A stretch of DNA of 64,000 nt from Crocosphaera chwakensis CCY0110 (GCF_000169335.1 NZ_AAXW01000019.1:1-64000), one strand, 5' to 3'; counted from the first letter of the stretch, positions 9,001-19,103 are shown. Notes: generated by a model not told the origin, from the letters alone. Numbers and translations are program-made.

Positions 9001-12000
9001 CATTAATTTTAGCTAAAGATAATCAATTAACTCTAGAAGCATTAGGTTATGCTTCTGATGAAGAAATCACCTTATTTTCTTCTTTAAAAATTTCTAAAAC
9101 TCAAGAAATACCCCATAGTATTATTAATACCGTTGCTAACCAAAAACAACCTCTAATTTTAGATGATACGAGCCATAAAATTAAGTTTACTTCCGATAAT
9201 TATATTATTAATAACCAACCCAAATCCATCGCTTGTTTGCCAATTCTGAAACAAAATAAACTCTTAGGTATTCTGTATTTAGAAAATAATCTCACCCCCC
9301 ATGCTTTTACCCCTAATCGATTAGAAACCATTAAATTTATTTGTTCTCAAGGTGCGATCGCCTTAGACAATGCTTACCTGTATCAAGAATTAGAACAAAG
9401 AGTTGCAGAACGAACTAAGAAACTTCAAATAAGTCAACAAGAACTCTCCGATTTAAAATATTCTATCGATCAATCAGCTATTGTTGCCATAACAGATACC
9501 CAAGGAAAGATTACCTATGCTAACGATCACTTCTGTGAAGTCTTCCAATACAACAGAGAAGAACTGATCGGACAAACCCATCATTTGGTCAATTCTGGTT
9601 ATCATTCTCCCGCATTCTTTCAAGAACTTTGGACAACCATTGGTCAAGGGAAAGTTTGGAAAGGAGAAATTAAAAATCAGGCCAAAGATGGATCTCACTA
9701 TTGGGTCGATACAGTGATTGTGCCATTTCTTGATGAAGCAGGAAAACCCTTCCAATATATGGCCATTCGCTTTGAAATCACGCAGCGTAAACAAGCGGAA
9801 ATCGCCCTACAAGAAAGTGAAGCCCGTTTCCGAGTCTTTTTTGAACACGCAGCCGTAGGCATTGCCCTAGCGTCAATGACAGGACAGTTTATCACTGTCA
9901 ATCAAAAATTCTGTGACATTTTAGACTATCAAGAATCGGAATTGCGTGGCAAAACCTTCCAAGAAATTACCTATCCCGACGATTTACCCGACACTAAAAC
10001 CTATGCACAGCAGTTAGTTAGCGGGGAAGTTAATGCTTATAGCGTTGAAAAACGCTATGTCAAACGGGATGGACAAATAACGTGGTCTAATACAACCGCT
10101 TCCTTAGTCCGAGATGCAACAGGAACCCCTCAATATTTTGTGGGGGTCATTGAAGATATAGAACAACGAAAAATTGCCGAACAAAAACTACAAGCCAGTG
10201 AACGCCGATATGCCACCTTAACAGAATTATCCCCCACAGGTATTTTTCGTACCGACCCCCAAGGAAATTGTTGTTACGTCAATACTCGTTGGTGCGAGAT
10301 GGCGGGACTGACCCCAGAAGATGCCCAAGGACAGGGATGGGTAAACGCATTGCATCCCGATGACCGAGAACGGATGATGCAGGAATGGGATCAAGCAGCC
10401 CAAAACCGACAAATGCCTTTTAACACTGACTGTCGCTTTCAGAAGCCTGATGGAACGGTGATTTGGTTAGTGGTACAAGCAACGGAAGAAACCGACCATC
10501 AAGGTAACGTTACAGGGTATGTGGGAAGTATCACCGATATTAGCGATCGCAAACAAAAAGAAATCGCCCTACAAGAAAGTGAAGAACGCTTTCGTCAAGC
10601 CTTTGACTATGCCTCTATTGGTATGGGGTTAGTGTCGCCAGAAGGACAATGGTTAAAAGTGAATTCTAGTTTATGTGAGATTATTGGTTATTCCGAAGCA
10701 GAATTGCTCAATACTACTTTTCAAGACATTACCCATCCCGATGACTTAGACATCGATCTTAATTTCGTCAGACAGATGCTGGCTGGGGAAATTGTTACCT
10801 ACAAGATGGAGAAGCGATACATTCATAAACAGGGAGATATTATCTGGATTTTGTTAAATGTTTCTCTCGTGCGAGATCATCAAGGAGAACCCCTCTATTT
10901 TATCTCTCAAATTCAGGATATCAGCGATCGCAAAGCTGCCGAACAAGCCCTACAAGACAGTGAACAATATGTTCGTACCCTCTTTGAAACTTCTCCCATT
11001 GGTCTATTGCTATGTCGCATGGATGGCAATTTTGTGGAACTTAACCCTGCCTTTGCTGCCATCATTGGTTATAGCCTGGCAGAAACCCAGCAATTAAGTT
11101 ATTGGCAGATAACTCCAGAAAGCTACAGCGAACAGGAGCAAGTGATGCTCAAGCAGTTAGAAGAAACAGGGTATTATGGTCCTTATGAAAAAGAATACAT
11201 TCATAAAGAGGGTTATTTAGTACCAGTACGTCTTTCTGGACGCATTATTGAACGTCATGGAGAGAAATTTATCTGGTCAAGTATTGAAGATATTACAGAT
11301 CGCAAAACCGCCGAAAAACAATTACAGGACAGTGAAACCCGTTATCGCGGAATTGTACAAGATCAGACAGAATTTATTTCCCGTTTCCTCCCTGATGGGA
11401 CAATTCTTTTTGTCAATGAAGCTTTTTGTCGTTATTTTGGAGTCAACGCTTCAGATATCATCGGTCAAAACTATCAACCCGTGATTTATGAACCCGACCG
11501 AGAACGGGTCATGCAACAAGTTAGCACTTTAAGCCCAGACAATCCCATTACCATTATTGAAAATCGGATCATCGTTAACGGTGAAATTCGTTGGACTCAA
11601 TGGGTTAATCGCATCCTGTTTGACGATACAGGTAACTTCCTTGAGTATCAATCCGTTGGGCGAGATATTCAAGCCCGTAAAGAAGCAGAAATTGCGCTGC
11701 AACAATTGAACGAAGAACTAGAACAGCGTGTTTACGAACGTACCGAGGAATTAGCCCGATCTGAACAGGATTTACGCGCTATTTTTAACAATGTTTACGA
11801 TGCCCTCTTTATCTATGATGGGGATGGGACACTCCTGGATGTAAATCATCGCGCCTTAGAATTACATGGTGTCACGCGAGAACAACTTCTCGCAGCTACG
11901 ATGAATGATTTCAGGACTTCTAATAACGCCCTCGAACTCATTCCTGAATACTTAGAACGGTTACAACAGGGAGAAACAGTACAGTTTGAATGGGAAGGAA

Positions 12001-15000
12001 GACGGTTAGGCGATCGCACTTTATTCGATGCCGAAATATCCATGCGATCCCTCGCCCTCGGTAATCGTCCCGTGATTCTAGTCGGTGTCCGAGACATTAG
12101 CCAAAAGCAAGCAGCCTTCCGCGAACGTCAACAGGCACAAATCGCCTTACAAGAATCTCAAAGGTTCCTACAAACTGTTTTAGACACTTTCCCTCTCAAC
12201 GTATTTTGGAAGGATCGTCAATCGAGATTTTTGGGGTGTAACCGTACATTTATGTTAGGGGCTGAGTTAGCTTCCCCTGAAGAAATTATCGGCAAAACTG
12301 ACTACGATATGCCTTGGGCTTCAACAGAAGCGGATTTATATCGTGCTGATGATCGGCAAGTGATGGATTCTGGTCAAGCCAAATTAGGGATTATTGAGCC
12401 TCAATTAACGGCAGATGGTTCAACTATCTGGCTCGAAACCAATAAACTGCCCTTGCGTAACCTAGAAGGGGAAGTGATTGGTGTATTGGGAACCTATCAG
12501 GATATCAGCGATCGCAAACGCGCTGAAGCACAACTAGCCCAACAAGAACAATTTCTCCGCAGCATTTATGAAGGGGCAGAAATGCCAATTTTCGTCGTTG
12601 AAGTTCTTCCTGATAACCAATTCCGTTATGCAGGTTGGAATCTTGCCAGTGAGAAAATGTCAGGCTTGCGGGCTGTTGATGTGTTAGGGAAACACCCCGT
12701 CGAAGTTCTGGGAGAAGAAATAGGACAGCATTTTTGCCAAAATTATTGTCGTTGTTTGGAGACAGGGAAAGCCATCCAGTATGAAGAACATCTTGATTTA
12801 CCCAATGGGGTCGTTTGGACGCTGACCACCTTAAATCCCTTGAAAAATTCAGAAGGGAATATTTACCGCATTGTTGGTACGGCCGTGGATATTAGCGATC
12901 GCAAAGAAGCTGAACAAGCATTAGAAGAATCTCGCAATATGTTTAAACTGGTGCTAGACACCATTCCTCAACGGGTCTTTTGGAAAGATCGCCAATCGAG
13001 ATTTTTAGGCTGTAATCCCGCGTTTGCCAATGACTACCAACTGACCCATGCAGATATTGTTGGTAAAACTGATCTAGAATTACCCTGGGCAAAATGGGGC
13101 GATCTCTATCGCGCTGATGATGCCAGGGTGATGAATACACGCACCCCTCAATTAAATTATGAGGAGCCAACCAACAATTTAGCGGGTGAAAATATATGGA
13201 TACGTAGTAGTAAAATTCCTTTAACCAATACCCAGGGAGAAGTGGTCGGGGTACTAGGTTGTTATGATGATGTCACCGAACGCAAACAAGCCGAGCAAGC
13301 CCTCGAAGAAAGTGAAGAACGCCTACGCTTAGCCCTCAAATCAGCCAATCAAGGACTTTATGATCTTAATTTAACCACAGGGAAAGCCATTGTTAGTGCT
13401 GAATATGCCACCATGTTAGGTTATGATCCCGCTACATTTGAAGAAACTAATGGGAAGTGGATTGAACGGTTACATCCCGATGATGTAGAAAGAGTGACCA
13501 ATGTTTATTTAAACTATGTTGCAGGAACGATCACTGATTACCGAGTGGAATTCCGCCAACAAACTCAACAGGGTAAGTGGAAATGGATTTTATCCGTTGG
13601 CAAAATCGTTGCTTGGGATGAGTCAGGACAACCGTTGCGGATGTTAGGAACCCATACCGATATTAGCGATCGCAAGTCAATTGAAGAACAGCTAATAAAA
13701 CGGGAAGAACAGTTGCGTGCAGCGTTAGATGCCTCTGAAACAGGGACGTTTCGCTGGTATATCGCTACGAAGCAGTTGGAATGGGATGATAACCTGAACC
13801 GTTTATTTGGCCTGCCTCTGGGAGCAACAGCCCATGAGTTGGATGAATTTATCACTTTAGTCCATCCTGATGATCGTCAGACGGTCATTGACGCTTGTAA
13901 TCGTTCTCTACAAGAAGGGGTAGATTTTGAAGAAGAGTTTCGGGTCGTTTGGCCCGATGGCAGCATTCATTGGCTTTTTGATAAGGGTAAACTGTTCTGC
14001 GATCAGCAGGGTAATCCCTGTTACATGGCGGGGGCTTGTGTTGATATTACTCAACGCAAACAAACGGAACAAGAACTACAAGAAAGCAATATCATTTTGC
14101 GCTCAGTGATTGAAAGTACCCCTGATGTGGTTTTTGTTAAAGACTTACAAGGACGAATTGTGGTTGGCAATTCAACCTTTGCCGAAGTGTTTAATCAGCC
14201 TATTGAAACCCTTCTCGGAAAGAATAACGATGAGCGTTGGAGTCCTGATATTGCAGCCTACTTAAAAGAAAACGATCAGCGAATTATACAATTGGGTAGG
14301 TCAGAAACCTTTGAAGAAACCCTTCCTCATCCCCAAGGAATGCGAACCTATCTCACCACGAAAAGTCCTTGGTATGATCCTCAAGGTCAAATTATTGGTG
14401 TCATTGGTATTGCTAGAGATATCAGCGATCGCAAAGCAGCCGAAGCAGCTTTAAAGCGATCTGAACAGGATTTGCGGACTCTTTTCAACAACAGTTACGA
14501 TGCCCTATTCATCCACGATTTAGACGGTCGTTTCCTCGATATTAATGATCGGGTTGTGGAACTACTAGGCACAAGTCGGGAAAACATCCTGGCTAGGTCC
14601 GTGGCTGATTTTGCTGCCGAGGAAGCACCTATTGACCAGTTAGCAGAAATCTTTAACAATGTCGCACAAGGGAAATCTCTGCGATTTGAATGGAAAGGCA
14701 AACGGTTTGATGATAATTCAACGTTTGATGCAGAAGTTGCTCTACGCAAAGTTTCGTTAGGAGAAAAAGATGTCATTTTAGCTGGGGTACGAGATATTAG
14801 CGATCGCAAAGCAGCAGAAAAAGCGTTACGTCAAAGTGAAGAATATAATCGTACCTTGTTTGAAACCTCTACCATTGGCTTAGTTCTCTGTCGCATGGAT
14901 GGAACCCTTGTGGATGTTAATCCCGCCTATGCAGCTATTTTGGGTCGCACAGTGGAAGAAACCCTTAATTTAACCTATTGGGAAATCACTCCTGAAACAT

Positions 15001-16658
15001 ACGCTGAGGCTGAAGCAGCCCAGTTAGAAAGTATGGCCAAAACGGGACGATATGCCTTTGAAAAAGAATATATTCGCAAAGATGGTTCTTTGGTTCCTGT
15101 GGCTTTATCGGGGTTAATCGTAGAAAGAAATGGAGAACAGTATATCTGGTCGTGTGTAGAGGATATTAGCCAACGTAAACAAGCTGAAGTTGCGCTGAAG
15201 GAGGCCAATAACCAACTAGAACAAAGAGTGTTAGAACGTACCGCCCAATTGCAACAGGCCAAAGAACTAGCTGAAGAAGCTAACCAAGCCAAAAGTGCTT
15301 TTTTAGCCAATATGAGCCATGAATTGCGGACTCCACTCAACGGCATCATGGGTTATGCCCAAATTTTACAACGTTCCCCTCAATTATCCTCAGATCACAA
15401 AAGTAATATTCAAGTCATTTATCAATGTGGTTCTCATTTACTGACCTTAATTGAAGATATTTTAGATATTTCTAAAATTGAAGCAGGCAGAATGGAACTT
15501 TATTGCCAAGAATTTCCTCTCAATAGTTTTTTACAAGGAGTAGTGGAAATTTGTCGAATCAAAGCGGAACAAAAATCTCTGACTTTTACTTATGAAAGAC
15601 CTTCGTCTTTACCAACAGTTATTAATACGGATCAAAAGCGGTTAAGACAAGTTTTACTCAATTTACTGGGCAATGCTATTAAATTTACTTCCTTAGGAAG
15701 TATCAAGTTTCGAGTTAGTTTCACAAGCTCACGAACTAATCATAACGGCTTTTTACAGTTTGAAATTGAAGATACTGGAGTTGGTATTTCTGCCGAACAA
15801 CTCGATAGAATTTTTCTACCTTTTGAACAAGTTGGCTCTCTTTCTCAAAAGGCAGAAGGGACAGGATTAGGCTTAGCTATTAGTCAAAAACTGCTACAAA
15901 TGATGGGGACTCAATTAACGGTTGAAAGTACCTTGGGAGTGGGTAGTATTTTTTCCTTTATTCTTCCCATTGCTTCATGGAGTCAAAATCAAACAATGAC
16001 TGTAGAAACAGTTCCTCAATCTTCTGCAATTGTTGGTTATGAAGGGGAAAATAAAAAAATATTAGTGGTAGATGATCTGGCTGATAATCGGGCTGTGATC
16101 GTTAGTTTATTAGAACTTTTAGGATTTATTTGTGAAGAAGCCAGTAATGGAAAAGAAGGATTAAACAAAGTAATTGAGTGGCAACCTGATCTGATCATTG
16201 TTGATTTAATTATGCCAGAAATGAATGGTTGGGAAATGGTTAAACAGCTACGTCAATTACCTCAAGGACAAGATATTGTTGTGATTTCTTCTTCTGCTAA
16301 TGTTTCTCAGAGCGATCGCCAAAAGTGTCAAGCGGTGGGGTGTGATGATTTTCTTCCTAAACCCATAGAAGCAGAAACGATGTTTCAACAGTTACAAATG
16401 CACCTAAATTTACAATGGATTTATGAGTCAAGTCCCGAAGCAAAATCGACTTCAGAATTAATTGTGCCTCCTGTTGAAATTATTAATCAACTGACTGATT
16501 TGGTCAATAAAGGACGGATTCTAGTTATTGCTGAAGTAGCCCAGCAATTAAAACAGCAAGATCCACAATGGACAGTCTTTGCTGAGCGTCTCACTGAATT
16601 AGCAGAAGCATTTGACCTTGAACAAATTCGTCGATTTTTAGCTCAATATTCGTCTTAA
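5985..16658 (+). CDS. Giant multisensor hybrid histidine kinase (AAA-TPR-GAF-15xPAS-HisKA-HATPase-REC)
   Basis: This 3,557-residue frame is the continuation of the Ser/Thr kinase gene; its coding register extends back to about 5955. The order is: remainder of the AAA ATPase (Walker-B-like FLDDLQWID near residue 100), a helical TPR-like region (about 380-950), a GAF domain (about 980-1135), and a coiled coil. Then come fifteen consecutive PAS domains (nt 9450-15190), most ending in a D-I-S-D-R-K or I-T-Q-R-K signature of the PAC subdomain. The C-terminal part has HisKA (FLANMSHELRTPLNGIMG), HATPase (DTGVGIS, GTGLGLAIS), a receiver (ILVVDD, VDLIMPEMNGW, FLPKPI) and a short C-terminal domain shared with the next gene. 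There are no membrane segments. Several PAS pairs are clearly duplicates (5/15, 7/14, 8/10, 2/4). The protein should integrate many cytoplasmic signals; ligands are unknown. Confidence 0.9.
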   Translation: MQRNIPFFALVQALKNWVEQLMSQSQQQLKQWKQQILEALGDNGQVLIDLIPELEQIIGQQPEAIELVGTAAENRLNLLFQNLIKVIATNEHPLVMFLDDLQWIDAASLKLFKHLMSESKDCHLLLIGAYRDNEVSNLHPLMLAIEEIKKTEITINTIILTPLSKTALNHLVADILNCPKRKAQPLSKLIYQITQGNPFFATQLLKSFYEDGLIQFNSSERGWESNLAQIKQLTTSDNVVDFMGKQLEKLPKVTQNILKSAACIGNQFELKTLSIINQKTEQETANDLWIALEKGLILPITDTYKFYQDREVISQESIITSSVTTYKFRHDRIQQAAYHLIPEHQKKATHFQIGQCLLVNLSSTEIDNQIFAIVNQLNYEISLITESEERQQLKQLNFQAACKAKEATAYETALNYLNKGLELLPNNAWETEYDLTKKLYEETTEVAFLNSDFQQMEACIQIVLDHTNTVMEKANVYTVKLQAYQIQGQHSEAVILGREILQQLEVFLPNSVTPSEIYQQVENTLASLTDREIEDLLNLPMMDDSKASTAMQIMASLVPSVYHAAPYLYPIISCQVVSLCFQYGNTLLSAPGYADFGIVVSAVLNKLEEGYQFGQLALKMLERLPSKTVRSMTMFKVAGFLSCHKEPIKNTLTALKKSYELGLETGDILHATASLRFKLLYAYIIGTENLSKLSAEIQDDYNKIIANNSFIRWGAIISQSIHNLTELRQHSSIHLTGQYCHEKQLLPALIKDKDNLSIHIFFLSQLMLSYLLGNLSEAIDYAHRAEEHLNATTGMLSVPIFYYYDSLCRLARYQTTAISRQNELLLKVNKNQEKLYYYCQSSPINFQHKYNLVEAEKNRILDNKAAAIEYYDLAITEAKNNNHLQHEALANELAAKFYLDWGKEKIAQVYLIEAYEGYSRWGAKAKVEDLKQRYPNLLNPVFKSDRSILEFTNNTLTLTPTDSFRLLDWSALIQSAQAISEELNINVLIKKLINVILENSGSQKCALILAKDNQLTLEALGYASDEEITLFSSLKISKTQEIPHSIINTVANQKQPLILDDTSHKIKFTSDNYIINNQPKSIACLPILKQNKLLGILYLENNLTPHAFTPNRLETIKFICSQGAIALDNAYLYQELEQRVAERTKKLQISQQELSDLKYSIDQSAIVAITDTQGKITYANDHFCEVFQYNREELIGQTHHLVNSGYHSPAFFQELWTTIGQGKVWKGEIKNQAKDGSHYWVDTVIVPFLDEAGKPFQYMAIRFEITQRKQAEIALQESEARFRVFFEHAAVGIALASMTGQFITVNQKFCDILDYQESELRGKTFQEITYPDDLPDTKTYAQQLVSGEVNAYSVEKRYVKRDGQITWSNTTASLVRDATGTPQYFVGVIEDIEQRKIAEQKLQASERRYATLTELSPTGIFRTDPQGNCCYVNTRWCEMAGLTPEDAQGQGWVNALHPDDRERMMQEWDQAAQNRQMPFNTDCRFQKPDGTVIWLVVQATEETDHQGNVTGYVGSITDISDRKQKEIALQESEERFRQAFDYASIGMGLVSPEGQWLKVNSSLCEIIGYSEAELLNTTFQDITHPDDLDIDLNFVRQMLAGEIVTYKMEKRYIHKQGDIIWILLNVSLVRDHQGEPLYFISQIQDISDRKAAEQALQDSEQYVRTLFETSPIGLLLCRMDGNFVELNPAFAAIIGYSLAETQQLSYWQITPESYSEQEQVMLKQLEETGYYGPYEKEYIHKEGYLVPVRLSGRIIERHGEKFIWSSIEDITDRKTAEKQLQDSETRYRGIVQDQTEFISRFLPDGTILFVNEAFCRYFGVNASDIIGQNYQPVIYEPDRERVMQQVSTLSPDNPITIIENRIIVNGEIRWTQWVNRILFDDTGNFLEYQSVGRDIQARKEAEIALQQLNEELEQRVYERTEELARSEQDLRAIFNNVYDALFIYDGDGTLLDVNHRALELHGVTREQLLAATMNDFRTSNNALELIPEYLERLQQGETVQFEWEGRRLGDRTLFDAEISMRSLALGNRPVILVGVRDISQKQAAFRERQQAQIALQESQRFLQTVLDTFPLNVFWKDRQSRFLGCNRTFMLGAELASPEEIIGKTDYDMPWASTEADLYRADDRQVMDSGQAKLGIIEPQLTADGSTIWLETNKLPLRNLEGEVIGVLGTYQDISDRKRAEAQLAQQEQFLRSIYEGAEMPIFVVEVLPDNQFRYAGWNLASEKMSGLRAVDVLGKHPVEVLGEEIGQHFCQNYCRCLETGKAIQYEEHLDLPNGVVWTLTTLNPLKNSEGNIYRIVGTAVDISDRKEAEQALEESRNMFKLVLDTIPQRVFWKDRQSRFLGCNPAFANDYQLTHADIVGKTDLELPWAKWGDLYRADDARVMNTRTPQLNYEEPTNNLAGENIWIRSSKIPLTNTQGEVVGVLGCYDDVTERKQAEQALEESEERLRLALKSANQGLYDLNLTTGKAIVSAEYATMLGYDPATFEETNGKWIERLHPDDVERVTNVYLNYVAGTITDYRVEFRQQTQQGKWKWILSVGKIVAWDESGQPLRMLGTHTDISDRKSIEEQLIKREEQLRAALDASETGTFRWYIATKQLEWDDNLNRLFGLPLGATAHELDEFITLVHPDDRQTVIDACNRSLQEGVDFEEEFRVVWPDGSIHWLFDKGKLFCDQQGNPCYMAGACVDITQRKQTEQELQESNIILRSVIESTPDVVFVKDLQGRIVVGNSTFAEVFNQPIETLLGKNNDERWSPDIAAYLKENDQRIIQLGRSETFEETLPHPQGMRTYLTTKSPWYDPQGQIIGVIGIARDISDRKAAEAALKRSEQDLRTLFNNSYDALFIHDLDGRFLDINDRVVELLGTSRENILARSVADFAAEEAPIDQLAEIFNNVAQGKSLRFEWKGKRFDDNSTFDAEVALRKVSLGEKDVILAGVRDISDRKAAEKALRQSEEYNRTLFETSTIGLVLCRMDGTLVDVNPAYAAILGRTVEETLNLTYWEITPETYAEAEAAQLESMAKTGRYAFEKEYIRKDGSLVPVALSGLIVERNGEQYIWSCVEDISQRKQAEVALKEANNQLEQRVLERTAQLQQAKELAEEANQAKSAFLANMSHELRTPLNGIMGYAQILQRSPQLSSDHKSNIQVIYQCGSHLLTLIEDILDISKIEAGRMELYCQEFPLNSFLQGVVEICRIKAEQKSLTFTYERPSSLPTVINTDQKRLRQVLLNLLGNAIKFTSLGSIKFRVSFTSSRTNHNGFLQFEIEDTGVGISAEQLDRIFLPFEQVGSLSQKAEGTGLGLAISQKLLQMMGTQLTVESTLGVGSIFSFILPIASWSQNQTMTVETVPQSSAIVGYEGENKKILVVDDLADNRAVIVSLLELLGFICEEASNGKEGLNKVIEWQPDLIIVDLIMPEMNGWEMVKQLRQLPQGQDIVVISSSANVSQSDRQKCQAVGCDDFLPKPIEAETMFQQLQMHLNLQWIYESSPEAKSTSELIVPPVEIINQLTDLVNKGRILVIAEVAQQLKQQDPQWTVFAERLTELAEAFDLEQIRRFLAQYSS

Positions 16659-16720
16659 ATTTTGAAGCAACTTAATATGATTTCAGGATAACTTTTTTAT
16701 TAGATAATAAGCCTCGAACA

Positions 16721-18961
16721 ATGATTATAAGAAACAAGATTATTTATGGATACGCAATTGTTTTAGGGATTTGTTTTGCTGAAACATTAATCGGACTTAT
16801 GGTTGGCAACCATTATCAACAGCAAGCTTTAGAGTATAGAAAAGTTGCTTCCACAGAACGCAAACTCTTAGGAACTTTACAAGTTGATATCTTATATAAT
16901 CGACCAGCAAAGCAGTTATCGCCCTATCTCAAACAACCCGAAATCTTTGACCAAGAGATGACTGCTTTAATGAGACGGGTTGAGCAAATTCGTCTTTTAC
17001 TTGTTACATATAATAATTCAGGAAAACCAACTAAACTTGAAGGTTTGCAGGAGGCTTTAAAGCAATACGAAATCATCGTTACTCAATTTGCTCAAAAACT
17101 TACAAAATTCTCTAACCAAGTACAGCCTCTAACCACTACTCCAGAAAAAAATCGAGAGGCGGAAGAATTATTAGTCGAATTAGTCAAGAGTCCAGAATTC
17201 GTTGCCTTTATTGAATTTCCCGATCATCTAGAAAAATTTTATCACCAGGCTCAACAACAAGAAGAAAACGCTGAAGTTGAGCTTGAGAAAGCAGAAAACC
17301 TCCGCACCCAAATTATCATAGTGGGATTGAGTTTATCAATTGCTATTGCGATAATTCTGGCTATTTACACTAGCCAAACTATTGCCAGTCCCATTCAAAC
17401 CTTAACTGAAATAGCAAAAACGGTAACCCAAGAATCTAATTTTGACCGACAAGCTAACATTAAAACGAAGGATGAAGTTGAGGTATTAGCGGACTCCTTC
17501 AATCAATTGTTGCGACGCATGAAAGAACTATTGCAAGAAAAACAGGAGTATACTGAGCAGTTAGAAAAAGCTAAAAAAATGGCCGATGAGGCGAACCAAG
17601 CCAAAAGCGACTTTCTCTCTAACATTAGCCATGAGTTGCGGACTCCCCTTAATGGTATTCTCGGCTACGCTCAAATACTAGAGCGCAATAGTAACCTAAC
17701 CCCTTTACAAACTGATGGCTTAAGGATTATTCATAACAGTGGCAATCATCTATTGACTTTAATTAATGATCTTCTTGACCTATCTAAAATTGAAGCTCGG
17801 AAATTAGATTTGTATCCTACAGATATAGATTTTCATACTTTCTTAAATACGGTTGTAGAGATGATTCATACTAAGGCAAGACAAAAAGATATTGTCTTAG
17901 TCTATTTACCTGACCCAAATTTACCCAAAGCGGTTCAAGTTGACGAGAAACGATTACGTCAAATTCTTCTGAACCTCTTAGGCAATGGAGTTAAATTTAC
18001 GGATCAGGGTAAGGTAATATTTAAAGTTCAAGTAACTCCCTTATCTTTAACGATTAATCAAACATTTCGTTTTGAAATTATTGATACAGGTGTAGGTATT
18101 AATGAAGAATATTTAGAAACAGTATTTAAACCTTTTGAACAAGTAGGAAATGTTCAACATCGTTCAGAAGGGACAGGTTTAGGCTTAGCTATCAGTAAGC
18201 AACTCATTGAGTTAATGGGGGGAGAATTAAAGGTTGAAAGTAAAGTAAATCAAGGATCAAAATTCTGGTTTGATATTGCCTTACCAGTGATAAAAACTAA
18301 CTTAAAATTTCAATCTGATTTTTTAGAGACTATCAAAGGTTATCGAGGAAAAAAACGAAAAATTCTTATAGCAGATGATAATATTGATAATTGCTTAATC
18401 TTACAATATCTTCTTGAACCTATAGGGTTTGAAGTTATAATGGCTTACAATGGTCAACAAGAAGTAGACCTTGCTCAACAAATAAGCCCTGACTTGATTT
18501 TAACTGATATTATTATGCCTCTGAAAAGTGGCATAGAAGCCATTCAAGAAATACGAAAAATACCAGAACTTAAATGTATTCCAATTATTGCTCTTTCAGC
18601 TAGTGTTTCTAAGATGCAACAGCACGAAAGTTTAGAAGCAGGTTGTAACGAGTTTTTACCTAAACCTGTAGATACTAGATTATTATTATCTAACCTTCAA
18701 AAATATCTTCAATTGGAATGGATTTATGAGTCAATATTTAAGCCAGAAGAAACTTTAGAATTAATTGCTCCTCCTGTTGAAATCATTAATCAAATCACTG
18801 ATCTAGTTAATAAAGGACGAATTTTAGCCATTGCTAAAGTTGCTCAACAATTAAAACACCAAGCTCCACAATGGGCTGTGTTTGCCGATCATCTCAATGA
18901 GTTAGCTGAAGCGTTTGATCTTGACGCAATTCGCAAATTTTTGAGTCAATTTTACCTGTGA
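16721..18961 (+). CDS. Membrane hybrid histidine kinase (HAMP-HisKA-HATPase-REC)
   Basis: This 746-residue sensor kinase lies 62 bp after the giant kinase, probably in the same transcript. TM1 is at about residues 7-28 and TM2 at about 195-217, enclosing a helical periplasmic sensor of about 165 residues. A HAMP domain (about 218-270) and a coiled coil lead to HisKA (FLSNISHELRTPLNGILG), then HATPase (DTGVGIN, GTGLGLAIS), then a receiver (ILIADDN, ILTDIIMPLKSG, FLPKPV). The last 65 residues closely match the C-terminus of the preceding giant kinase (PPVEIINQ, DLVNKGRIL, LAEAFDL). This suggests duplication of the kinase-receiver-tail module and a common downstream partner. The signal sensed is unknown. 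Confidence 0.92.
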   Translation: MIIRNKIIYGYAIVLGICFAETLIGLMVGNHYQQQALEYRKVASTERKLLGTLQVDILYNRPAKQLSPYLKQPEIFDQEMTALMRRVEQIRLLLVTYNNSGKPTKLEGLQEALKQYEIIVTQFAQKLTKFSNQVQPLTTTPEKNREAEELLVELVKSPEFVAFIEFPDHLEKFYHQAQQQEENAEVELEKAENLRTQIIIVGLSLSIAIAIILAIYTSQTIASPIQTLTEIAKTVTQESNFDRQANIKTKDEVEVLADSFNQLLRRMKELLQEKQEYTEQLEKAKKMADEANQAKSDFLSNISHELRTPLNGILGYAQILERNSNLTPLQTDGLRIIHNSGNHLLTLINDLLDLSKIEARKLDLYPTDIDFHTFLNTVVEMIHTKARQKDIVLVYLPDPNLPKAVQVDEKRLRQILLNLLGNGVKFTDQGKVIFKVQVTPLSLTINQTFRFEIIDTGVGINEEYLETVFKPFEQVGNVQHRSEGTGLGLAISKQLIELMGGELKVESKVNQGSKFWFDIALPVIKTNLKFQSDFLETIKGYRGKKRKILIADDNIDNCLILQYLLEPIGFEVIMAYNGQQEVDLAQQISPDLILTDIIMPLKSGIEAIQEIRKIPELKCIPIIALSASVSKMQQHESLEAGCNEFLPKPVDTRLLLSNLQKYLQLEWIYESIFKPEETLELIAPPVEIINQITDLVNKGRILAIAKVAQQLKHQAPQWAVFADHLNELAEAFDLDAIRKFLSQFYL

Positions 18962-19103
18962 AATTTTCGGAATGAGAAACTCCTTGCCAAAACTTACCGA
19001 TTTCTGATATCGAAGTGACGTTAAATTAACTAAATAGGCTTTTGTTGCGATCGCCCTCTTGACAAATTACCCTAGTTCGAGTAATAAATAGAGTAAAGGA
19101 AAG

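Noticed and set aside
9474..15349. Several minus-strand frames of 60-124 codons inside the PAS array
   Set aside because: They are shadows of the giant kinase frame; their sequences repeat with the PAS period and have no start signals.
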